Of a stretch of 47,051 bases of DNA, positions 41,425 to 47,051 are shown piece by piece. Source of the DNA: Bacillota bacterium. GTDB lineage: Bacteria; Bacillota; Clostridia; Christensenellales; Aristaeellaceae. The DNA is taken from the NCBI GenBank assembly GCA_023409955.1, contig JAEYQQ010000071.1, forward strand, positions 1-47,051. Reading direction: 5' to 3'. Both the position numbers and the translations under genes were made by a program. Under the pieces are notes generated by a model, which did no database searches, was not told the origin of the DNA, and saw nothing but the letters and a program-made list of their open reading frames with translations. Positions within the stretch are counted from its first letter, which is position 1. Each line of letters starts with the position of its first letter.

Positions 41425-42408
41425 ATGTTTGAGGATGTTCAGTCCTTTGCCTTTTTGGGTGTTACTGTATACAAATACGGATTGTTTCTTTCCATAGGCA
41501 CAGCCCTTTGGCTGTGCCTATGTGGATTTCTTGCACATAAAAGAGGCGTGTCTATCAGAACGGTTCTATTGACCGGCGTACTGTCAATTCCGATGGGGCT
41601 TATATTTGCAAGGATCACATTTAGCTTGATCAGTCTGGCCTACTATCTTGAAACCATTGGTCAGCCGGTAGCTATGCTGTATTTCTGGGACGGCGGATTA
41701 TCCATGATGGGTACACTTCTGGGCGTCAGTCTGGCGGCGTGGATTGTTGCTAAGGTGAAGAAGGTCCCTTATGGTACGCTTATGGATGTATTGGCTGTTC
41801 CGGCCGGCGTGTTTCTAGCCTTTGCCCGGTTGGGTGAAGCCTATACCACCCTTGGGCGCGGCAAGATCATTGAAAATCAATGGTTGCAGGACATCGCTTT
41901 TTTCGGCATCAAGGAATCCTGGAGTGATGATGTATTTCATGCCGTTTTCCGCTACGAAGCGGCTATTGCCATTCTTCTTTTCATTGTCATGCTGATCCTG
42001 TTTTACTCAAAAGCAATCAGGGCAAGAGCAAAGCAAGGGGATCTAACGTTGATCTTTGGCGCATTGTTTGGCTCTTCGCAGGTTGTCTTGGAAAGCCTTC
42101 GGGATGATGGACATCTACTCTGGGGTTTTGTTCGGGCTTCCCAGGTGATCAGCATTTTACTGCCTGTTGCTGCTATTGTTGTATTTAGCACCCGTTTAAT
42201 CAAGCGTGAAGGAGTAAGTACAAAGATGGTAGCATCCTGGGTGCTGGCTGTAGCATCCATTGCACTTGGCATCATCAAGGAATTTGATATTGATACCAGC
42301 AACAATCTGCTTAGGGAATATGCGATGATGTCATTGGGAATGGCTGTACTTGCATTAACAGCGGTGTATCTGTGGAGAACAGCAACAGATTCTAGGCTGC
42401 ATGCCTGA
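41425..42408 (+). CDS. Lgt-like integral membrane protein (prolipoprotein diacylglyceryl transferase family)
   Basis: Polytopic membrane protein of 327 residues with about seven hydrophobic segments. The region YFWDGGLSMMGTLLGVSLAA with DVLAVPAGVFLAFARLGEAY parallels the Lgt core, in which a HGG motif precedes a GR-GNF-N-E signature. Here the HGG is replaced by MGT and the GNF-N-E signature by LGEAYTTLG, although the Arg is kept. A second Arg lies in LESLRDDGHLLWGFVRASQV. A lipid-handling role is plausible, but normal Lgt activity is doubtful. AAAGGAGAGG precedes the ATG. It follows the two glycosidases and precedes the GGDEF-like gene. Confidence 0.75.
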   Translation: MFEDVQSFAFLGVTVYKYGLFLSIGTALWLCLCGFLAHKRGVSIRTVLLTGVLSIPMGLIFARITFSLISLAYYLETIGQPVAMLYFWDGGLSMMGTLLGVSLAAWIVAKVKKVPYGTLMDVLAVPAGVFLAFARLGEAYTTLGRGKIIENQWLQDIAFFGIKESWSDDVFHAVFRYEAAIAILLFIVMLILFYSKAIRARAKQGDLTLIFGALFGSSQVVLESLRDDGHLLWGFVRASQVISILLPVAAIVVFSTRLIKREGVSTKMVASWVLAVASIALGIIKEFDIDTSNNLLREYAMMSLGMAVLALTAVYLWRTATDSRLHA

Positions 42409-42435
42409 TCCTTCAAAAGACAGGGAGTGAGCACA

Positions 42436-43584
42436 ATGGAGGAAAGCAAGGGTGCAATACGCCGATTTTTCTCATGGGGGTCGCTTCATACTTCAAAGGA
42501 TAACGAGGAAGCATCCTTTGAAGCGATGGTGTATGCTAACAGTCTGCGCATAGGTGTGTTAGGGCTGCTTGGCGCACTTGCACAGGGTGTGAACCTTTAC
42601 TCATTGATGAGTCACATCATCATGCAGGATCCATTAATGCGTTGGTTCTCATTCGCGTCTGTGATTGGTCTTGTCATCTTTGGACTGTTTTTTTTAAGAC
42701 AAGATGCAAAAAGGCCAGCTATATCCATGCTGTGGCCTTGCCAGGCCGCTTTTGTGCTCTTTTATATAGTTGTAGACCTGATTATTCTTTTTATCAGTCG
42801 CCAAATGCAGGTGAGCACATTGCTCATGCTGCCGGTTGTGTTGCTGGGTATATTGGTATTAATGCCAGGTGTTATGCGCGTTGTGCTCTTTACCATATAT
42901 ATGGTGTTTATTCTTTTGTTTGCTGGGAATCCACTTGTTATGGTACAAGGCTTGATAGCAGTCCTTGCGGCTTATTTTTTGTCTTGGATGCAGCACCGTG
43001 TGCATATGGAACGGTTTATACTAACACTGGATGTTGAGAAAAGTGAACGGGAAAATGCGGAGCTTAAGCGCCGCATTGACAAAATGACTGTATGGGATGA
43101 TCAGCTGCAAATGAACAGCCTGCGGGCAATGAGCACTTGGTTGGAAGCGGTTTGGCCTTTATGTGTGCGAAATAAAATCCCTGTGGCAGCAATTGTGATT
43201 TCACCGGATGGGATGGAAAATGTACGCAATGCAAAGGGGCAGGACATTGCACTAAAGCGTCTATTGCAATGTGCGCAGGCGTTAAAGCCATTTGTTCGCC
43301 GTCAGTCAGATTTTCTGGGCAGGTATGAAAATGATAAATTTGTAATTCTCTTTTCAGGACTTGCGAAGGAAGATGCCTATTTGTTGGCGAAGCGTATTAC
43401 AGAGCAATGCAGGAAGCAAAATTGGAAGGACGATGAGCATACACCCATAACCCTTTATATGGGCATCTATTATGGTCTGCCCCGGGAAAATATGGTGGCA
43501 GCGCAATGGATTACTAAAGCGGATGATGCATTGGAACGGGTGAAAGCACAGGGAAAAGATGCTATTCTGATAGAGCAAGAATAA
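42436..43584 (+). CDS. Membrane protein with a degenerate GGDEF domain
   Basis: It has 382 residues from the ATG at 42436 (CAGGGAGTG upstream). About six hydrophobic segments occupy residues 35-185, followed by a short coiled coil (about 195-218) and a GGDEF-like domain. The signature is DFLGRYENDKFVILF, so GGDEF reads ENDKF (298-302), and the usual D-LTG-NR region reads WDDQLQMNSLRAM. Diguanylate cyclase activity is therefore unlikely. It may bind a nucleotide or act as a scaffold. It ends five bases from a convergent GNAT gene. Confidence 0.78.
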   Translation: MEESKGAIRRFFSWGSLHTSKDNEEASFEAMVYANSLRIGVLGLLGALAQGVNLYSLMSHIIMQDPLMRWFSFASVIGLVIFGLFFLRQDAKRPAISMLWPCQAAFVLFYIVVDLIILFISRQMQVSTLLMLPVVLLGILVLMPGVMRVVLFTIYMVFILLFAGNPLVMVQGLIAVLAAYFLSWMQHRVHMERFILTLDVEKSERENAELKRRIDKMTVWDDQLQMNSLRAMSTWLEAVWPLCVRNKIPVAAIVISPDGMENVRNAKGQDIALKRLLQCAQALKPFVRRQSDFLGRYENDKFVILFSGLAKEDAYLLAKRITEQCRKQNWKDDEHTPITLYMGIYYGLPRENMVAAQWITKADDALERVKAQGKDAILIEQE

Positions 43585-43589
43585 GGGCT

Positions 43590-44030
43590 TCAGCAATCCT
43601 TTCTCTTGCACCCTAAGCAAGCATCCAGTACTATGCTTTGGCCATCCAGCATAAGAAGCTGTTCACCATCCGTTGGCTGGTCATCAACAGGCATAAAGCC
43701 GTATTTTTGAAAAAAGGGTGTCATAACAGGTGATGCTTTCATGGCGATTTTTACCGCATTATGCTGTTGGGCTTTGAATAGCAAAAGCCTGACAAGAAAG
43801 TCTCCAAAGCCGCGTCCCCTGTACTTGGGGAGCACGCCTATGAAACCAAGCATAAAAGAACCATCTTCCCACCAGATGCGACCCGTGCCCACTGGTGTTC
43901 CTTCATATAGGGCTAGGGCTTGCCATGCCAAGGGATCGATGTGATCTATATCCAAATTAAAAATGGCATGACTTAAAAAAAGCGCCGGTTCGATGTCTGA
44001 TCCCGGGGGAAGCCATTTTCCTTCCACCAA
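43590..44030 (-). CDS. GNAT family N-acetyltransferase
   Basis: Predicted acetyl-CoA-dependent N-acetyltransferase, 146 residues. The acetyl-CoA site is IGVLPKYRGRGFGDFLVRLL, followed by VKIAMKASPVMTPFFQKYGF, a typical late GNAT segment. The C-terminus has a Cys-rich LDACLGCKRKDC tail. The start appears to be TTG at 44030 (or GTG at 44027) with CAGGTG upstream. It diverges from the DUF896 gene, whose start is 32 bases away. The substrate is not evident. Confidence 0.82.
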   Translation of the reverse strand: MVEGKWLPPGSDIEPALFLSHAIFNLDIDHIDPLAWQALALYEGTPVGTGRIWWEDGSFMLGFIGVLPKYRGRGFGDFLVRLLLFKAQQHNAVKIAMKASPVMTPFFQKYGFMPVDDQPTDGEQLLMLDGQSIVLDACLGCKRKDC

Positions 44031-44062
44031 ATCAACACCTGCTTTCCAGGAGGATTGTATTA

Positions 44063-44272
44063 ATGAACGAAGACAAAATCAAACGGATCAATGAGTTGGC
44101 ACAAAAAAAGAAGACCGTTGGACTGACTGAGAGCGAGGTTGCGGAACAGCAGGCGCTGCGCAGCGAGTACCTTCAGGCATTTCGCGCAAACATGCAGCAA
44201 ATGCTGGATGGCGTATTTATTAAAGAAGAGGATGGTTCCGTTTCGCCGCTGAAAAAAAAGCGCCCTAACTAA
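44063..44272 (+). CDS. DUF896 (UPF0291, YnzC-like) protein
   Basis: Small cytoplasmic protein of 69 residues in the Firmicute YnzC family, whose role is unknown; in B. subtilis YnzC is linked to the SOS regulon gene yneA. The family pattern is complete: KIKRINELAQKKKTVGLTES and EVAEQQALRSEYLQAFRANM, then MQQMLDGVFIKEEDG. A strong AGGAGGA lies eight bases before the ATG. No terminator is visible before the next promoter. Confidence 0.9.
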   Translation: MNEDKIKRINELAQKKKTVGLTESEVAEQQALRSEYLQAFRANMQQMLDGVFIKEEDGSVSPLKKKRPN

Positions 44273-44345
44273 CAGTATACCCTTATGGTTGGTACCTGTC
44301 AAAGACAAAATGTTTGGCTGAAATCTTGCGTATATATGACGTTTC

Positions 44346-44354
44346 TGGTATAAT
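44346..44354 (+). promoter_or_regulatory. Extended -10 promoter of the DUF1292 gene
   Basis: TGG-TATAAT (44346-44354), with TTGCGT 17 bases upstream as a weak -35. Transcription would start near 44361. Confidence 0.6.
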
Positions 44355-44447
44355 TAAACCGTAACAAGGGGAAAGTACTTATACATTATGCATCATAACC
44401 GCTGCCGCAGGGGCTGTGGTTATGCAAAGAAAGCGGGGGTGATTCCA

Positions 44448-44813
44448 TTGTACGAGGATGAGCAGGTGGATATCGTCGAAGGTACGGACGAGGAGGGAAA
44501 TAAAGTCCTTCTGCAGGTCTTGGAATACTTCTTCTACAATGGTGAGGAATATGTGGTCCTTGGCGCTGCAGACGAGTGTGAAGACGAAGAATGCGAAGCC
44601 TGTGGACACGATCACGAACATGACCACGAACATGAAACTGACCTTTATATTATGAAGGTAATCACCACCGAGGAAAACGGTGAAGAAGTGGAAGAGTTCG
44701 TGCCCGTGGATGAAGATCTGATGGATAAACTGATCCAGGTCGTGCAAACCAACTTCAGCGAAGACGACGAAGATGACGAAGACCTGGAAGATGAGGAAGA
44801 GGACGAGGAATAA
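44448..44813 (+). CDS. DUF1292 (YrzB-like) acidic protein with a Cys/His cluster
   Basis: Function unknown. It has 121 residues from a TTG at 44448, which has GGGGGTGAT six bases upstream; an in-frame ATG at 44388 would add a Cys/His/Arg-rich leader but has its ribosome site too far away. The DUF1292 core reads DIVEGTDEEGNKVLLQVLEY then NGEEYVVLGA, and YIMKVITTEENGEEVEEFVP. Between the two halves lie C44, C49, C52 and alternating His at 54, 56, 58, 60 and 62, a likely metal-binding insert. The tail is almost pure Asp/Glu. In B. subtilis yrzB is encoded near alaS; here alaS is 10 kb upstream. Confidence 0.82.
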   Translation: MYEDEQVDIVEGTDEEGNKVLLQVLEYFFYNGEEYVVLGAADECEDEECEACGHDHEHDHEHETDLYIMKVITTEENGEEVEEFVPVDEDLMDKLIQVVQTNFSEDDEDDEDLEDEEEDEE

Positions 44814-44855
44814 AACCCATAGTCCGGTTACTCAATAACTGCATAGTCTCAACCG

Positions 44856-44884
44856 GCCGGGCAGTATTACTGTCCGGCTTTTAT
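44856..44884 (+). terminator. Terminator of the DUF1292 gene
   Basis: GCCGGGCAGT and ACTGTCCGGC form a 10-bp stem with one G-T pair and an ATT loop, followed by TTTTAT. It lies about 43 bases after the stop. Confidence 0.9.
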
Positions 44885-44965
44885 CAATATAAGGGAAAAG
44901 GAAAACGTACCGGTATAATCGAAAATAACTTTATACGATACCATATCAATGAAAGCAGGATAATC

Positions 44966-46828
44966 ATGACGGATGAACTTCGCCTGAAAATAGAAAATCT
45001 TCCTGACAGCCCCGGCTGTTATTTAATGAAACAGCAGGGTGAGATCATTTATGTAGGGAAGGCTGTGAACCTGAAAAACAGAGTCCGCAGTTATTTTCAG
45101 AATTCCCGCAACCATACGGTAAAGGTAGCAGCCATGGTTGGCAAGATCGATGATTTTGATATTATGCTCTGCTCCACCAATCTGGAAGCTTTGATCTTGG
45201 AATGCAACCTAATCAAACGTCATAAGCCCTATTACAATATACTGCTGAAGGATGACAAGCATTACCCGTATGTGCGTGTTGATATGCAAAAGCCATTCCC
45301 CAGGTTAGAGGTGGCACGGCGGATTGAAAAGGATGGAGCCAAATATTTCGGCCCATATATCGGTGCTACGGTTGTGCGTCAGGTGATGGAAGCGGTGCAA
45401 AACATATTTCCGCTGCGTACCTGCACCCTGGATCTTCCTTTAAAAGCGCCCCGCCGCCCGTGCGTGCAGTATGAAATCGGCCGCTGCCTTGCCCCTTGTG
45501 CCAATAAATGCACCACGGAAGAATATGCTGCCATGATGGAGCAAGTACTTAACTTTCTGGGTGGAAAGTATCAAGATGTCATCAACCGCATGAAGGCGGA
45601 TATGGAGACAGCCTCAAAGGCCCTTCTCTTTGAGCGGGCGGCATATTTACGGGATAAGATACAGGATGTAGAGATATTGATGGAACGTCAGCGGGCCATA
45701 CAAATCAGCGGTGCAGACCAGGATATTCTGGCCGTTGCCCAGGATGGGCTGGACGCAATGGTACAGGTGCTGTATGTACGCAATGGCCTGATGATCGGCG
45801 GGGATCACTACGTATTGCCTCAGGCTGGCTCAGACTCCAAAGGTGAGGTGCTGGCGGCTTTCTTAACCCAGTATTATGAAGATGGTAATTTGATCCCCAG
45901 GCATGTGCTTTGCCAGGAGCTTCCGGATAACCATGATGAGCTTGAGACCTGGCTTAGGGATGCTAGAGATGGCGCTGTAACACTGTCTACCCCAAAACGT
46001 GGTGAAAAGCATGATCTGGTACTACTGGCAGAAAAAAATGCCCAGGATGCTTTGGAAAAGCGCAATGCCCGCAGTGCCATTAAGGAAGAACGCACCACCG
46101 GTGCTGCGGCGGCACTAGGGGAGGCGCTAGGCCTTGATAAGGCACCACGCCGCATTGAAGGCTTTGATATTTCCAATACCCAAGGTGTGTTGAGTGTGGC
46201 TTCTATGGTAGTATTTATTAACGGGGAACCCGCAAAAAAGGAGTACAGGCACTTCCGCATTAAAACTGTGGAAGGGCCTAACGATTTTGCCTCCATGAAT
46301 GAAGTGCTGGGGCGTAGGTTTCGTCACGGGCTGGAGGAGCAGAAGGAGCGGGAGGCGGCAGGCTTGCCCATGATCGGCGGCCGATTTTCAGATCTGCCCG
46401 ATTTGGTTCTTATCGACGGCGGTCCGGAGCAGCTTGCCTTTGCACGCAGGGCCATGCAAGAAGCAGGGGCAAAAGTGCCTATGTTCGGCCTTGCCAAACG
46501 GCTGGAAGAAATCTTTCTGCCGGATAAGGATCTGCCAATCTTGTTGGATAAACGATCCCCGGCCCTGCATTTAATGCAGCGCATCCGTGATGAGGCACAC
46601 CGTTTTGCCATAACGCACCACAGAAAACTTAGAGGCAAAGAAAACGTACACAGCCAGATTGAAGATATTCCGCAAATCGGTCCATCCAGACGTAAAGCGC
46701 TGCTAAAGCACTTTCACTCCTTGCAGGCTGTAAAAAATGCCACACTGGAAGAACTTCTAAACGTACCAGGTATGACCAGGCCAGCTTCGGAGGCAGTACT
46801 ACAGTGGTCGTCGGAAACGAAAAAATAG
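44966..46828 (+). CDS. uvrC: Excinuclease ABC subunit C (UvrC)
   Basis: Makes both incisions in nucleotide excision repair. It has 620 residues, a normal length. The GIY-YIG nuclease domain has PDSPGCYLMKQQGEIIYVGK and LKNRVRSYF. The four-Cys region has CVQYEIGRCLAPCANKC. The UVR (UvrB-binding) motif has LLFERAAYLRDKIQDVEILM. The C-terminal RNase H-like domain has IEGFDISNTQGV and LVLIDGGPEQL, and the end is a helix-hairpin-helix pair with IPQIGPSRRKALLKHF. The ATG at 44966 is preceded by AAAGCAGG. Confidence 0.97.
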   Translation: MTDELRLKIENLPDSPGCYLMKQQGEIIYVGKAVNLKNRVRSYFQNSRNHTVKVAAMVGKIDDFDIMLCSTNLEALILECNLIKRHKPYYNILLKDDKHYPYVRVDMQKPFPRLEVARRIEKDGAKYFGPYIGATVVRQVMEAVQNIFPLRTCTLDLPLKAPRRPCVQYEIGRCLAPCANKCTTEEYAAMMEQVLNFLGGKYQDVINRMKADMETASKALLFERAAYLRDKIQDVEILMERQRAIQISGADQDILAVAQDGLDAMVQVLYVRNGLMIGGDHYVLPQAGSDSKGEVLAAFLTQYYEDGNLIPRHVLCQELPDNHDELETWLRDARDGAVTLSTPKRGEKHDLVLLAEKNAQDALEKRNARSAIKEERTTGAAAALGEALGLDKAPRRIEGFDISNTQGVLSVASMVVFINGEPAKKEYRHFRIKTVEGPNDFASMNEVLGRRFRHGLEEQKEREAAGLPMIGGRFSDLPDLVLIDGGPEQLAFARRAMQEAGAKVPMFGLAKRLEEIFLPDKDLPILLDKRSPALHLMQRIRDEAHRFAITHHRKLRGKENVHSQIEDIPQIGPSRRKALLKHFHSLQAVKNATLEELLNVPGMTRPASEAVLQWSSETKK

Positions 46829-46862
46829 GTACAAAAGGCTTTGCGTACGGGGGTCATATGAT

Positions 46863-47051
46863 ATGACCATAAGGAATGCGGCGAAAGTGTTGATTTTACA
46901 CAATGGTAAGCTGCTGCTGATCAAATATCATAACAGAGCGGGGGAGGTGTGCTATACCATTCCCGGTGGTGGGCAAAATTGCCTGGAAACCATGGAGGAA
47001 GCTATCATCCGCGAATGCCTGGAGGAAACAGGCTATCATGTGCGTGTCGGA
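46863..47051 (+). CDS. Nudix hydrolase (N-terminal part)
   Basis: Only the first 63 residues are present, since the gene runs off the right edge. They include a complete Nudix box (G-x5-E-x7-RE-x2-EE-x-G), visible as PGGGQNCLETMEEAIIREC then LEETGY, so it probably hydrolyses a nucleoside diphosphate linked to another group. GGGGGT lies eight bases before the ATG. It follows uvrC by 34 bases and may be co-transcribed. The substrate cannot be told. Confidence 0.85.
   Translation, partial: MTIRNAAKVLILHNGKLLLIKYHNRAGEVCYTIPGGGQNCLETMEEAIIRECLEETGYHVRVG

Noticed and set aside
44914..44919. TATAAT before uvrC as a promoter
   Set aside because: There is no acceptable -35 element and no TGn extension; it is possible but not supportable.
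1..47051. CRISPR arrays, tRNA or rRNA genes, insertion sequences, prophage or attachment sites
   Set aside because: No regularly spaced repeats, cloverleaf-like sequences, transposase or integrase genes or flanking repeats were seen on either strand.

Overview
The window looks like chromosome of a flagellated, probably anaerobic Clostridia-type Firmicute. The motility locus has the Bacillus/Clostridium order (flhB-flhA-sigma-D, two rod genes, flgM-flgN-flgK-flgL-yviE-fliW-csrA-flagellin). It also carries a SpoIIP-family protein and a sporulation-type polysaccharide deacetylase, an adjacent parE-parC pair, HelD, YerC, a DUF896 protein and a DUF1292 protein, all Firmicute families. The genus cannot be fixed from sequence alone; the shortened alanyl-tRNA synthetase is a useful clue.

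Region 1 (1-18.9 kb) is a late flagellar locus. Export-gate genes fliR (cut by the left edge), flhB and flhA lead into a sigma-28 gene and two rod genes. A near-consensus sigma-28 promoter then drives flgM-flgN-flgK-flgL-yviE-fliW-csrA, followed by two tandem flagellin genes whose leaders each carry a GGA-loop hairpin typical of CsrA binding. This is the FliW-CsrA-flagellin homeostasis circuit laid out in order. An HD-GYP protein and a CheY follow. A bidirectional terminator separates these from the opposing fliD-fliS-fliT-like-motA-motB unit. The flhF, flhG and chemotaxis genes often found between flhA and the sigma gene are missing there.

Region 2 (19-25.4 kb, minus strand) holds parE-parC, then a membrane-anchored polysaccharide deacetylase and a protein with two OB-fold (SSB-like) domains.

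Region 3 (25.4-36.7 kb, plus strand) carries a DUF1614 membrane protein coupled to a SpoIIP-family protein with a C-terminal membrane segment, then yerC-pcrA-ligA, a short alaS and helD. YerC has a structured leader.

Region 4 (36.7-43.6 kb) is the accessory part: an M1 metallopeptidase broken by one in-frame stop, a GT2-GtrA fusion, two tandem phosphodiester-glycosidase (NAGPA-like) paralogues, an Lgt-like protein without the Lgt signature, and a membrane protein with a degenerate GGDEF domain. Tight spacing suggests co-transcription and an envelope glycan or glycolipid role; this is the best candidate for an undescribed system.

Region 5 (43.6-47 kb) has a GNAT acetyltransferase, a DUF896 protein, a DUF1292 protein with a Cys/His cluster, uvrC, and the start of a Nudix hydrolase cut by the right edge. 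No tRNA, rRNA, CRISPR array, insertion sequence or prophage was seen.
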